Assembly: GCF_022406875.1 (NCBI RefSeq)
Contig: NZ_CP023018.1
Location: forward strand, 1,665,214 to 1,729,213
Source of the DNA: Ectothiorhodosinus mongolicus
GTDB taxonomy: Bacteria; Pseudomonadota; Gammaproteobacteria; Ectothiorhodospirales; Ectothiorhodospiraceae
DNA: 64,000 bases
Direction: 5' to 3'
Of this stretch, positions 16,743 through 25,477 are shown piece by piece. A program made the translations under genes and the position numbers. The notes beneath the pieces were generated by a model that did no database searches, was not told the DNA's origin, and saw only the letters and a program-made list of their open reading frames with translations. Every line of letters starts with the position of its first letter. Position 1 is the stretch's first letter.

Positions 16743-17680
16743 GTCAGGAAGCCATACCCGAAAAGACTTCGGAGAAAGAAACCCAGATTATCGCCATCTA
16801 CGGTAAGGGCGGTATTGGCAAAAGTTTCACCCTTGCCAATCTGTCCTACATGATGGCCCAACAAGGCAAGCGTGTGCTGTTGATCGGTTGCGATCCCAAG
16901 AGTGACACCACCTCGCTGCTGTTCGGCGGCAAGGCTTGCCCCACCATTATCGACACCGCCGCGGCGAAAAAAGCGGCTGGTGAAGACGTCAAAATCAGCG
17001 ATGTCTGTTTTAAGCGCGATGGCGTGTTTGCCATGGAGCTGGGTGGCCCTGAAGTGGGCCGTGGTTGTGGCGGGCGCGGCATTATTCATGGTTTCGAAAC
17101 CCTGGAGAAACTCGGTTTCCATGAATGGGGCTTTGACTATGTGCTACTCGACTTCCTCGGCGATGTGGTCTGCGGCGGCTTTGGTTTGCCAATCGCCCGC
17201 GATCTCTGCCAGAAGGTCATTGTCGTCGGCTCCAATGACCTGCAATCCCTCTACGTAGTGAATAACGTCTGCTCCGCCGTCGAGTACTTCCGGCGCTTGG
17301 GCGGCAATGTCGGTGTCGCTGGACTGGTGATCAACAAAGACGATGGTACCGGTGAGGCGGCGGCCTTCGCTGAGGCGGCTGGCGTCCCCATTCTCGCCTC
17401 GATTCCCGCACATGAAGACATCCGCCGCAAGAGCGCCAATTATCAGATTATCGGCCGCCCCGATGGCGAATGGGGTCCCTTGTTTGGACAGCTGGCTGAA
17501 GCCGTGGCTACCGCGCCGCCATTGCACCCGACACCATTAACCCAAGACGACCTGCTGGGCTTGTTCTCTGCCGACGCCGTGGGCCGCGATGTCGTGCTGC
17601 TGCCGGCCAGTCTTGAGGATATGCATGGCGGCACGATCGTTAGCAAGCCCTCGCTTGAGGTGGTGTATGACGACATCTGA
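16739..17680 (+). CDS. bchX: Chlorophyllide a reductase iron protein BchX
   Basis: 313 aa from ATG 16739. NifH-like ATP-dependent reductase component that passes electrons to BchYZ. Seen: P-loop IYGKGGIGKSFT, CDPKSDTTSLLFGGKACPT, and the two cluster-ligand Cys regions GGRG with upstream GRGC, and DFLGDVVCGGFGLP (switch II and [4Fe-4S] cysteines). Translation is coupled to bchC upstream and overlaps bchY by 14 bp downstream. An upstream in-frame ATG at 16703 lies inside bchC and is not needed. Confidence 0.95.
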   Translation: MSQEAIPEKTSEKETQIIAIYGKGGIGKSFTLANLSYMMAQQGKRVLLIGCDPKSDTTSLLFGGKACPTIIDTAAAKKAAGEDVKISDVCFKRDGVFAMELGGPEVGRGCGGRGIIHGFETLEKLGFHEWGFDYVLLDFLGDVVCGGFGLPIARDLCQKVIVVGSNDLQSLYVVNNVCSAVEYFRRLGGNVGVAGLVINKDDGTGEAAAFAEAAGVPILASIPAHEDIRRKSANYQIIGRPDGEWGPLFGQLAEAVATAPPLHPTPLTQDDLLGLFSADAVGRDVVLLPASLEDMHGGTIVSKPSLEVVYDDI

Positions 17681-19070
17681 GCCTGCCTCGAGTGGCTGCG
17701 CCAGCGGGCCGCATGATCGCCCGCAAAGTATGTGCCCGGCCTTTGGTTCGCTGCGTGTCGGACTGCGCATGCGACGTACGGCCACGGTGCTCTCAGGCTC
17801 AGCCTGCTGTGTCTATGGCCTAAGCTTCACCTCACATTTCTATGGCGCCAGGCGCACGGTGCACTATGTACCGTTCGACTCAGAGACCTTGGTCACTGGC
17901 AAGTTGTTTGAAGATATCCGCGAGGCGGTGCATCAGCTCGCCGATCCTGAAAAAAACGATGTCGTGGTGGTTATTAACCTCTGCGTGCCATCAGCCTCAG
18001 GCGTGCCACTGCGCCTATTGCCTAAGGAAATCAATGGCGTGCGCATCATTGGCATCGATGTGCCTGGATTTGGGGTGCCCACGCACGCCGAAGCCAAAGA
18101 CGTCCTGGCCGGCGCGATGCTCGGCTACGCCCGTCATGAGGCCGAGCAAGGGCCGGTGGCAGCGCCACGCGAAGGACGCCAAGACAAACCCACGGTAACG
18201 CTGTTGGGTGAGATGTTTCCCGCCGACCCCATGACCATAGCGGCTTTACTAGAACCCTTGGGTCTGGCCAATGGGCCGGTGGTACCCACCCGTGAATGGC
18301 GCGAGCTTTATGGCGCTTTGGATTGTGCCGTAACCGCAGCCATTCATCCGTTTTATACCCAGTGCGTGCGCGAGTTGGAATTGGCCGGTCGTCCTATTGT
18401 CGGCTCGGCGCCGGTGGGTTACGACGGCACGGCGCACTGGCTGGAGGCCATTGGTCAAGCGGCCAATGTGCCCACGAAAAAGATTGACGAGGCCAAAAAC
18501 CGCTTTTTGCCGGCGATTAAGGGCGCACTCAGCGCCGTACCCATCAAGGGGCGAATTACTTTGTCCGGGTATGAAGGCTCTGAGCTCTTGGTGGCGCGTC
18601 TGTTGATTGAAAGCGGCGCAGATGTGCCCTATGTCGGTACCGCCTGTCCAAAAACCCCATGGTCGCAAGTCGACCGAGAATGGTTGGAAGCCAAGGGTGT
18701 GCGCGTGAACTATCGCGCCACCTTGGAAGAAGACATCGCTGCCATCGATGAGTATGGCCCCGATTTAGCCATCGGTACCACACCCGTGGTGCAAGAAGCC
18801 AAACAGCGCGCCTTGCCCGGTCTGTATTTCACCAATTTGATCTCGGCGCGGCCTTTGATGGGCCCAGCCGGCGCCGGCTCACTCGGTCAGGTAATCAATG
18901 CGGCTCTGGCCAATAAAGTGCGTTTTGATCGCATGAAAGGCTTTTTTGGCGACATCGGCCAAGGTCCCAGCGCGGGCATTTGGCAAGAAGTCCCTCAAGA
19001 CCGCCCCGAGTTTCGCAAGAAACAGCGGCGCTCAATCCCCATTAAATCAATTACCGGCGAGGTGCTTTGA
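17667..19070 (+). CDS. bchY: Chlorophyllide a reductase subunit BchY
   Basis: 467 aa from ATG 17667 ([14 protein letters not shown]). NifD-like catalytic subunit that with BchZ reduces ring B of chlorophyllide a. Cysteines at positions expected for the intersubunit Fe-S cluster: [10 protein letters not shown] (Cys23) and GSACCVYGL (Cys47/48). The N-terminus is shorter than in many BchY proteins, where about 20 more residues precede PHDQPQSMCP. The start lies inside bchX (14-bp overlap), and the stop overlaps the bchZ ATG (TGATG). An open frame back to 17589 is not BchY-like. Confidence 0.94.
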   Translation: MTTSEPASSGCASGPHDRPQSMCPAFGSLRVGLRMRRTATVLSGSACCVYGLSFTSHFYGARRTVHYVPFDSETLVTGKLFEDIREAVHQLADPEKNDVVVVINLCVPSASGVPLRLLPKEINGVRIIGIDVPGFGVPTHAEAKDVLAGAMLGYARHEAEQGPVAAPREGRQDKPTVTLLGEMFPADPMTIAALLEPLGLANGPVVPTREWRELYGALDCAVTAAIHPFYTQCVRELELAGRPIVGSAPVGYDGTAHWLEAIGQAANVPTKKIDEAKNRFLPAIKGALSAVPIKGRITLSGYEGSELLVARLLIESGADVPYVGTACPKTPWSQVDREWLEAKGVRVNYRATLEEDIAAIDEYGPDLAIGTTPVVQEAKQRALPGLYFTNLISARPLMGPAGAGSLGQVINAALANKVRFDRMKGFFGDIGQGPSAGIWQEVPQDRPEFRKKQRRSIPIKSITGEVL

Positions 19071-20497
19071 TGCTGGTTCTGGATCTGGATCGCGCCGGGG
19101 GCTACTGGGGCGCCATCTATGTGTTTACCGCCATCAAAGGCCTACAGGTGGTGATCGATGGCCCGGTAGGCTGTGAAAACCTGCCGGTCACTTCGGTGCT
19201 GCATTACACCGATGCTTTGCCGCCGCATGAGCTGCCGATTGTGGTCACCGGTTTGGGCGAAGAAGAGCTGGGTCAACATGGCACAGAAGGCGCCATGCGG
19301 CGCGCCCATCGTGCCCTAGATCCAGAACTGCCAGCGGTGGTGGTCACCGGTTCGATTGCTGAGATGATTGGCGGTGGCGTAACCCCCGAAGGCACGAATA
19401 TCCAACGCTTTTTGCCGCGCACTATCGACGAGGACCAATGGCAATGCGCCGATCGGGCCCTGAAATGGCTTTGGACCGAGTATGGCAGCAAGAAAGTACC
19501 CGCGCTCAAAGCCCGCAAAGAGGGTGAGAAGCCCAAGGTCAACATCATTGGCCCCTGTTATGGCAATTTCAACATGCCCTCGGATTTGGCCGAAATTCAG
19601 CGTCTGATCGAAGGGGTGGGTGCTGAAGTGAATATGATCTTCCCGCTGGGCAGTCATTTAGCCGATGTGCCCAAGCTGGCTGATGCCGAGGTTAATGTCT
19701 GCATGTACCGGGAATTTGGCCGGCAATTATGCGAAACCTTGGAGCGCCCTTATCTGCAGGCGCCGATGGGCCTGCACAGCACCACCGCGTTTTTAGAATC
19801 GCTGGGAGAGTTGCTGGGACTGGATCCGCAGCCCTTCATTGAAAAAGAAAAACACACCACCATCAAGCCGTTGTGGGACTTGTGGCGCTCAGTCACTCAA
19901 GACTTTTTCACCACGGCCAGCTTCGGCATTGTCGCTACAGACACTTATGCCCGTGGCATTCGCAACTTTTTGGAAGAAGACCTGGGTATGCCCTGTCATT
20001 TTGCTTTCTCGCGTACGGCTGGCACCAAGCCGGATAATGCCGCGGTGCGCCAAGCGATTCATGAAAAGACGCCCTTGGTGTTGTTCGGAAGTTATAACGA
20101 GCGCATGTATTTATCGGAAATCGGCGGCCGCGCCATGTATATCCCTGTGTCTTTCCCAGGAGCGATTGTGCGGCGCCATACGGGCACCCCTTTTATGGGC
20201 TATGCCGGCGCTACTTATCTGCTTCAAGAAGTCTGTAACGCCCTGTTCGACATGTTATTCCATATCCTGCCTCTGGGTTCGGAGCTGGATAAGGTCGAGG
20301 CCACGCCCTCGCGTCAGCACCAAGAGCTGGCCTGGGATGAGGCCGCGCGTGCCGCTTTAGACCAACTCGTTGCCCGCTATCCCGTAGTGGCACAAATCTC
20401 GGCGGCTAAGCACTGGCGAGATACCATCGAAGGCGCTGCGCGCAAAGCTGGTGAGGATCGAGTCACCCTCGAGCGGGTCTCACAAACCCAAGCGTAA
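19070..20497 (+). CDS. bchZ: Chlorophyllide a reductase subunit BchZ
   Basis: 475 aa from ATG 19070, which shares its A with the bchY stop; a TTG one codon earlier is possible. NifK-like partner of BchY. Seen: [29 protein letters not shown] (Cys35, cluster ligand), [10 protein letters not shown], and the BchZ-specific C-terminal region with [22 protein letters not shown]. It is the last gene before the puf operon, 297 bp upstream of pufB, so transcription of crtEF-bchCXYZ may read into puf as in the Rhodobacter superoperon. Confidence 0.95.
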   Translation: MLVLDLDRAGGYWGAIYVFTAIKGLQVVIDGPVGCENLPVTSVLHYTDALPPHELPIVVTGLGEEELGQHGTEGAMRRAHRALDPELPAVVVTGSIAEMIGGGVTPEGTNIQRFLPRTIDEDQWQCADRALKWLWTEYGSKKVPALKARKEGEKPKVNIIGPCYGNFNMPSDLAEIQRLIEGVGAEVNMIFPLGSHLADVPKLADAEVNVCMYREFGRQLCETLERPYLQAPMGLHSTTAFLESLGELLGLDPQPFIEKEKHTTIKPLWDLWRSVTQDFFTTASFGIVATDTYARGIRNFLEEDLGMPCHFAFSRTAGTKPDNAAVRQAIHEKTPLVLFGSYNERMYLSEIGGRAMYIPVSFPGAIVRRHTGTPFMGYAGATYLLQEVCNALFDMLFHILPLGSELDKVEATPSRQHQELAWDEAARAALDQLVARYPVVAQISAAKHWRDTIEGAARKAGEDRVTLERVSQTQA

Positions 20498-20794
20498 GCC
20501 GCGCACTTACGGCCGCCACTCGGCCGAAATAACCCCAATGTTCATAGAAGTTTTGACCTAGGACACAACTTTGTGGGGTAGGTTCCATGGAGGGGAATTT
20601 CTTCGCGTATTGTTATGTCTGGCGCTGGCGATTCCGTCGTCTGTGTACTGCACAGGTAACGGATTCGGTCATGACTGAAGTTCCCGGCCATGCCCGCGTC
20701 AGTAAGCCACAGCAGCAATATCGCTGTGGTAACCGGAATCGCGTCTTAAACAGCGCGGTATTTGCCAATCAAGGCTCAATTGGAGGGTAGTTAG
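20498..20794 (+). promoter_or_regulatory. bchZ-pufB intergenic region: puf leader with hairpins
   Basis: Holds no gene I can support. Visible structure: a CGGCCG-N5-CGGCCG hairpin just after bchZ (20510-20526, no U-tract), a TTGACC -35-like hexamer at 20553, the palindrome CACAA-CT-TTGTG (20564-20575), CTGTG-N5-CACAG (20641-20655), and a 7-bp stem CCACAGC/GCTGTGG with a 9-nt loop (20707-20729). A 67-codon ORF (20587-20790) sits where some species have pufQ, but it does not resemble PufQ. No TGT-N12-ACA site is present. The likely role is puf promoter plus structured 5' leader. Confidence 0.5.
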
Positions 20795-20947
20795 ATGGTT
20801 GACGAGACGAGAGGTTCGCTCTCAGGCCTGAATGAAGACGAAGCCATGGAATTCCACGGTGTTTTCATGACCAGCATGCTGGGCTTCGTCGCTGTTGCGG
20901 CAGTGGCTCACGTCCTGGCGTGGATGTGGCGTCCTTGGGGTATGTAA
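20795..20947 (+). CDS. pufB: Light-harvesting LH1 beta polypeptide PufB
   Basis: 50-residue membrane polypeptide, below many ORF-length cut-offs. Acidic N-terminus (MVDETRGSLSGLNEDEA), then one transmembrane helix MTSMLGFVAVAAVAHVLAWMW ending in RPWGM. The bacteriochlorophyll-ligating His is in AVAHVLAW, and the conserved N-terminal His is in EFHGVF. GGAGG lies about nine bases before the ATG. It is followed by pufA after 69 bp. With PufA it forms the B880-type core antenna around the reaction centre. Confidence 0.96.
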   Translation: MVDETRGSLSGLNEDEAMEFHGVFMTSMLGFVAVAAVAHVLAWMWRPWGM

Positions 20948-21016
20948 GAACAGGCCCTAAGCCTGCTTCATTCTTTGTCTGAATTTTAAGTTTTTACTTT
21001 TATAGGAGATTTCAAC

Positions 21017-21202
21017 ATGTGGCGTGTTTGGCTGCTGTTCGATCCTCGCAGAGCTTTAGTTGCTCTGTTTTCTTTCCTCGCCGTGCTGGCGCTGTTGATT
21101 CACTTCATCTTGCTGAGCACCGATCGTTTCAACTGGATGACGTCCGCGTCTGCAGTGGAAACTTCAGTGCAGGCTCAGATCGGCGAATCAACACTGGTCT
21201 AA
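21017..21202 (+). CDS. pufA: Light-harvesting LH1 alpha polypeptide PufA
   Basis: 61 aa; [18 protein letters not shown] start typical of LH1 alpha, one transmembrane helix, and the bacteriochlorophyll ligand His in [20 protein letters not shown] precedes the ATG. The next gene, pufL, follows after a 149-bp gap carrying two hairpins. This is the only alpha/beta pair in the window; no second pufBA follows pufC, unlike many Chromatiaceae. Confidence 0.96.
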   Translation: MWRVWLLFDPRRALVALFSFLAVLALLIHFILLSTDRFNWMTSASAVETSVQAQIGESTLV

Positions 21203-21213
21203 GCGAGCTTTAC

Positions 21214-21324
21214 CCCGGGTTACCGGGTGGTGTGTGACACGTTAGTCAGCATCGCCCGGTCAGCCCGATTAGCGTTTAAAACCAGCGCGTTGTTCGTAAG
21301 GGTTGAGGCCGGGAATACCCGGCC
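21214..21324 (+). terminator. Intercistronic pufA-pufL hairpins (mRNA stability/attenuation)
   Basis: Two stem-loops: CCCGG-GTTA-CCGGG (21214-21227) and a perfect 7-bp stem GGCCGGG-AATA-CCCGGCC (21307-21324). Neither is followed by a T-run, so they are not simple terminators. In Rhodobacter, hairpins at this site protect the pufBA mRNA and raise LH1 over reaction-centre levels; the same role is inferred here. Confidence 0.65.
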
Positions 21325-21351
21325 AACGCCTTCTGACCGGAGGTTCTTGGT

Positions 21352-22176
21352 ATGTCCATGCTGAGCTTTGAAAAACGATACCGCGTTCGCGGCGGTAACC
21401 TAATTGGGGGCGATCTATTTGATTTTTGGGTCGGTCCATTTTATGTCGGCTTTTTTGGTGTAACGACGGCATTTTTTGCCCTGCTCGGCACCTTGCTGAT
21501 TATCTATGGCGCTGCCATGGGACCCACCTGGAACATCTGGCAGATTAATATCGCTCCACCGGATTTAAGTTACGGTCTGGCTCTAGCGCCTATGATGGAA
21601 GGCGGCCTATGGCAGATGATTACAGTCTGTGCCATCGGCGCTTTTGGATCCTGGGTTCTGCGTCAGGTAGAAATCAGCAACAAACTGGGTATGGGTTATC
21701 ACATTCCCATTGCCTTTGGTGTGGCGGTATTCGCTTACATCACCCTCGTCGTGATTCGCCCAATTTTGTTGGGTGCATGGGGTCACGGATTCCCCTACGG
21801 CATTTTTAGTCACCTCGACTGGGTGTCGAATACGGGTTATCAGTTCCTGCACTTCCACTACAACCCAGCCCATATGCTGGCGATCACCTTCTTCTTCACC
21901 ACGGCTCTGGCTTTGTCATTGCACGGTGCTCTAATCCTGTCGGCAACCAATCCGCCTAAGGGTGAGGCCGTGAAAACGCCGGAATATGAAGACACCTTTT
22001 TCCGCGATGCCATTGGTTACTCCATCGGCGCGCTGGGCATCCACCGCCTCGGCTTGTTCCTGGCACTCAGTGCGGGTTTTTGGAGCGCCGTGTGTATCGT
22101 CATCAGCGGTCCCTTCTGGACACGCAGCTGGCCGGAATGGTGGAACTGGTGGCTTGAATTGCCGATCTGGGCCTAA
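21352..22176 (+). CDS. pufL: Photosynthetic reaction centre L subunit
   Basis: 274 aa, five transmembrane helices; binds bacteriochlorophyll, bacteriopheophytin, QA/QB-site iron and half of the special pair. Start ATG 21352 ([15 protein letters not shown]) with GGAGG eight bases upstream. Seen: [31 protein letters not shown] (special-pair His and neighbours), [12 protein letters not shown] and [11 protein letters not shown] (iron-ligand His residues). Followed by pufM after 15 bp. Confidence 0.97.
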   Translation: MSMLSFEKRYRVRGGNLIGGDLFDFWVGPFYVGFFGVTTAFFALLGTLLIIYGAAMGPTWNIWQINIAPPDLSYGLALAPMMEGGLWQMITVCAIGAFGSWVLRQVEISNKLGMGYHIPIAFGVAVFAYITLVVIRPILLGAWGHGFPYGIFSHLDWVSNTGYQFLHFHYNPAHMLAITFFFTTALALSLHGALILSATNPPKGEAVKTPEYEDTFFRDAIGYSIGALGIHRLGLFLALSAGFWSAVCIVISGPFWTRSWPEWWNWWLELPIWA

Positions 22177-22191
22177 CGCGAGGAATTGATC

Positions 22192-23166
22192 ATGTTTGAG
22201 TATCAAAATATTTTTAACCGCGTTCAGGTGCAGGCGGCTCCGGAAGCCGGTCCGCCGATCGAGAACCCCAACGAGCGAATCGGTAAGGGCTTTCTGGTTC
22301 ACCTTTTTGGACGCGTCGGTAACGCCCAGGTCGGCCCGATTTATCTGGGTTATCTGGGGATTCTGGCCATTCTCTCAGGTTTGGTTGCTTTCCTGATCAT
22401 CGGCTTCAACTTCTGGGCTTCGGTGAATTGGGATCCGGTGCAGTTTGTCCGTCAACTCTTCTGGTTAGCGCTTGAGCCGCCTCAGGCTCAGTATGGCCTA
22501 GGTATCCCGCCGCTGGCCGAAGGTGGCTGGTGGTTGATGGCCGGTTTCTTCTTGACCGCTTCACTGCTGCTCTGGTGGTTGCGTATGTACCGCCGCGCTC
22601 GCGCCCTGAAAATGGGTACGCATGTGGCCTGGGCTTTCGCCTCCGCGATCTTCCTGTTCCTGACCTTGGGCTTTTTCCGCCCGATCCTGATGGGTGACTG
22701 GTCGGAAGCCGTGCCTTTTGGCATCTTCCCCCACCTCGACTGGACCACGGCGTTCTCGCTTAAGTACGGTAACTTGTACTACAACCCGTTCCATGCTTTA
22801 TCGATCGCTTTCCTGTATGGCTCAGCTCTGCTGTTTGCTATGCACGGCGCCACCATCCTGGCCTTGGGCCGTTATGGCGGTGAGCGTGAAATCGAGCAGA
22901 TTACCGACCGCGGTACGGCCGCGGAGCGTGCTCAGCTCTTCTGGCGCTGGACCATGGGCTTTAATGCCACAATGGAATCCATTCACCGCTGGGGCTGGTG
23001 GTTCGCGGTGTTGGTGCCATTCACGGGTGCTATCGGCATTCTGTTGACGGGTACGGTGGTGGACAACTGGTACATGTGGGCCATTCACCATGGTGTGGCT
23101 CCGCCTTATCCGATCGTTCATCCTGATGTTGTTGATCCGCTCCTGATGCAGGGGGTGAGCCAATGA
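22192..23166 (+). CDS. pufM: Photosynthetic reaction centre M subunit
   Basis: 324 aa from ATG 22192 ([14 protein letters not shown]), with AGGA seven bases upstream; a TTG two codons earlier is less likely. Partner of PufL in the type II reaction centre. Seen: [48 protein letters not shown] and [14 protein letters not shown] (iron-ligand His). The stop overlaps the pufC ATG (ATGA). Confidence 0.97.
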   Translation: MFEYQNIFNRVQVQAAPEAGPPIENPNERIGKGFLVHLFGRVGNAQVGPIYLGYLGILAILSGLVAFLIIGFNFWASVNWDPVQFVRQLFWLALEPPQAQYGLGIPPLAEGGWWLMAGFFLTASLLLWWLRMYRRARALKMGTHVAWAFASAIFLFLTLGFFRPILMGDWSEAVPFGIFPHLDWTTAFSLKYGNLYYNPFHALSIAFLYGSALLFAMHGATILALGRYGGEREIEQITDRGTAAERAQLFWRWTMGFNATMESIHRWGWWFAVLVPFTGAIGILLTGTVVDNWYMWAIHHGVAPPYPIVHPDVVDPLLMQGVSQ

Positions 23167-24329
23167 AAACCATGACGCAAAAATCCGTTCTTATTGCTGC
23201 AGTCGCTGGCTCAGCCCTCTTGATCAGCGGTTGTGAGCCGCCGATCGGCATCGAAACTGACCAGAAGGGCTATCGTGGCCTAGGTTTGGAACAGGTGCAA
23301 AAGCGCTATCTCGAAGAGCGCAAACGCGCTGACATGACCATTCCAGCCGTTCAGCCTCCGGCAGCTTCTGCGGGCCCTCGCGCCGGTGACATCTATCAGA
23401 ACGTGCAGGTGCTTGGAGATCTGAGTATCGGTGAGTTCAACCGTCTGATGAATGCCATCACCGAGTGGGTGTCTCCTGAAGCCGGCTGTAACTACTGTCA
23501 CGTGACGGGCAATTTCGCTGACGACAACATCTATACCAAGGTGGTGTCACGGCGCATGCTGGAGATGACGAAAATCATCAACACGGACTGGAATGTCCAC
23601 GTCGCTGATACCGGTGTGACTTGTTATACCTGTCATATGGGTGAGCCGGTGCCGCAGAACATCTGGTTCGAGGATCCGGGTCCCAGGCAGGCAGGCGGTC
23701 TGGCCGCGCTGCGTATGGGTCAGAACCTGGCGAGTCCGAACCTTGCCTCCACCTCGCTACCCAATGATGTCTTCAGTGCCTTCTTCGAAGACAATCCGCG
23801 GGAGATCCGGGTGACGCCGACGACGATGTTGCCGGAAGGCAGTAATCCGACCAACGTCATGGATGCAGAGTGGAGCTACGGTCTGATGATTCATATGTCG
23901 ACGGCCTTGGGTGCTAACTGCACGACCTGTCACAACACCAATAACTTCCCCTCTTGGGAACACAGCCCGCCGCAGCGCGTGACCGCCTGGCACGGTATCC
24001 AGATGGTGCGCTCGCTGAATGTGGACTTTCTTAACCCGCTGCAACCGGTTTATCCGGACAGCCAGCTGGGCCCACTGGGTGATGCGCCTAAGGCCAACTG
24101 TGCGACCTGCCACAATGGTCTGCAGTTGCCCTTGGATCAAGCTCAGATGCTCGCTGACTATCCTGAGCTGAATCGGGTGCAGGTGCGTGGCATGAATGCC
24201 GCCGCACCAGAAGCAGCCCCGGCTTATGCGCCGGAGCCCGCTCCTGAGGGTGAAGAACCGTCGGTTATTGAGCCTGAAGCGGAAAGCGAAGTCAGCGCGG
24301 CAACTAATGCCAACTCAGCTGGCAGCTAA
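23163..24329 (+). CDS. pufC: Reaction-centre tetraheme cytochrome c subunit
   Basis: 388 aa periplasmic lipoprotein that re-reduces the special pair. A signal peptide ends in the lipobox LISGC (Cys at about residue 23). Four CxxCH heme sites are seen: CNYCH, CYTCH, CTTCH and CATCH, with Met-containing helices before the first three as usual for PufC. The C-terminus is an Ala/Pro/Glu-rich tail after the last heme. Coupled to pufM by ATGA and followed by a strong terminator. Confidence 0.97.
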   Translation: MKTMTQKSVLIAAVAGSALLISGCEPPIGIETDQKGYRGLGLEQVQKRYLEERKRADMTIPAVQPPAASAGPRAGDIYQNVQVLGDLSIGEFNRLMNAITEWVSPEAGCNYCHVTGNFADDNIYTKVVSRRMLEMTKIINTDWNVHVADTGVTCYTCHMGEPVPQNIWFEDPGPRQAGGLAALRMGQNLASPNLASTSLPNDVFSAFFEDNPREIRVTPTTMLPEGSNPTNVMDAEWSYGLMIHMSTALGANCTTCHNTNNFPSWEHSPPQRVTAWHGIQMVRSLNVDFLNPLQPVYPDSQLGPLGDAPKANCATCHNGLQLPLDQAQMLADYPELNRVQVRGMNAAAPEAAPAYAPEPAPEGEEPSVIEPEAESEVSAATNANSAGS

Positions 24330-24363
24330 GTGCTGGTTTAAGCCAACCGCTTGAAGTTAGACT

Positions 24364-24389
24364 GGGGACTCGCAAGAGTCCCCTTTTTT
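24364..24389 (+). terminator. Rho-independent terminator of the puf operon
   Basis: Perfect 8-bp stem GGGGACTC-GCAA-GAGTCCCC with a GCAA tetraloop, followed directly by six T, 34 bp after the pufC stop. It closes the puf operon ahead of the permease gene. Confidence 0.93.
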
Positions 24390-24403
24390 ATGCCAAACCA
24401 GTG

Positions 24404-25477
24404 ATGACCGAACCCACTCCTCAAAACGCTGCAGACGTCGCACCCGCCTTTTCCAGCACCCGCTCGGGCTTGCTGGCGGTGGCCTCGGTCATTGTGATCC
24501 TTGCCGGCTTTAAGGCCATCAGCGGCATTATTACGCCTTTCTTGCTGGGGGCGTTTTTGGCGATTATTTGTGCGCCGCCGCTGGTGTGGATGCAACAAAG
24601 GCGCGTGCCCGGTGCATTGGCGGTGCTGATTCTTTTTAGCTTGGTGGGCTTAGGGTTTTTTCTGCTTTTTCTCGCACTTAAAGATGCCGCTGAGTCCCTC
24701 GCGACTCAGGCACCGATGTATCAAGCGCGTCTGGCGCAGTTGATCGACGAGGCACGGGCTTGGTTAGATGGGCTAGGCTTGCCCATTGATGTGGCTTTGT
24801 TGGAAATCCCCATCCCTAGTCCCGCAACGATTACCGGCTTGGCCGGTACCGTGGCCGGCGGCCTGGGTGCTTTCACCGCTAGTACCTTTTTGGTGCTGCT
24901 GGCTTTCATTTTCTTTTTGCTCGAAGAGCGCGTCTTGCCCGAGAAACTTCAGGCCGCTTTCCCGACGCGACGCCGAGATCGAGTGCGCATCCGCCGCTTT
25001 TTACGCTCGGTCTACCAATATCTTTTGATCAAGACCGCCGCATCGGTGTTAACCGGTGTATTGGTCGGTGCGGGCTTGTTTTTCATTGGCGTGGATTTTG
25101 CCTTGCTCTGGGGCATTCTCGCTGGCTTGCTGAATTTTATTCCCACCATTGGTTCGATTATTGCCGCGGTGCCAGCGGTACTGATTGCATTGCTGGGCTT
25201 AGAGCCTAGTCAAGTATTGCTGGTGATAGGGCTTTATGGGGCTGTCAATCTGTTGGTCGGTAATGTCCTAGAGCCGCGATTTATGGGCAGCGGTCTGGGA
25301 CTTTCCCCTCTAGTGGTATTAGTCTCTTTGCTGCTTTGGGGCTTTATTTTCGGTCCTGTGGGGATGCTTTTGTCGATCCCGCTGACCATGATTGCCAAGC
25401 TTGCGCTCGAAGCCCATCGCGATACCCGATGGTTGGGTATTTTGATGAGTAATGAGGTGCGAAAACGCGGTTCTTAA
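24404..25477 (+). CDS. AI-2E/PerM-family membrane permease
   Basis: 357 aa from ATG 24404 (a GTG one codon earlier is possible). Hydrophobic segments fit the eight-helix AI-2E transporter family: two near the N-terminus (LLAVASVIVILAGF; IITPFLLGAFLAIICAPP), a third at LAVLILFSLVGLGFFLLFLA, a mid-protein helix (FLVLLAFIFFLLEERVLP), and the conserved C-terminal part with GILAGLLNFIPTIGSI and GNVLEPRFMGSGLGLSPL. The substrate cannot be inferred. It follows the puf terminator, so it is a separate unit, and its TAA overlaps the mfd stop on the other strand (TTAA). Confidence 0.82.
   Translation: MTEPTPQNAADVAPAFSSTRSGLLAVASVIVILAGFKAISGIITPFLLGAFLAIICAPPLVWMQQRRVPGALAVLILFSLVGLGFFLLFLALKDAAESLATQAPMYQARLAQLIDEARAWLDGLGLPIDVALLEIPIPSPATITGLAGTVAGGLGAFTASTFLVLLAFIFFLLEERVLPEKLQAAFPTRRRDRVRIRRFLRSVYQYLLIKTAASVLTGVLVGAGLFFIGVDFALLWGILAGLLNFIPTIGSIIAAVPAVLIALLGLEPSQVLLVIGLYGAVNLLVGNVLEPRFMGSGLGLSPLVVLVSLLLWGFIFGPVGMLLSIPLTMIAKLALEAHRDTRWLGILMSNEVRKRGS

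Noticed and set aside
20587..20790. 67-codon ORF in the pufQ position
   Set aside because: Shows no membrane helix or similarity to PufQ, has no Shine-Dalgarno and overlaps hairpins of the puf leader.
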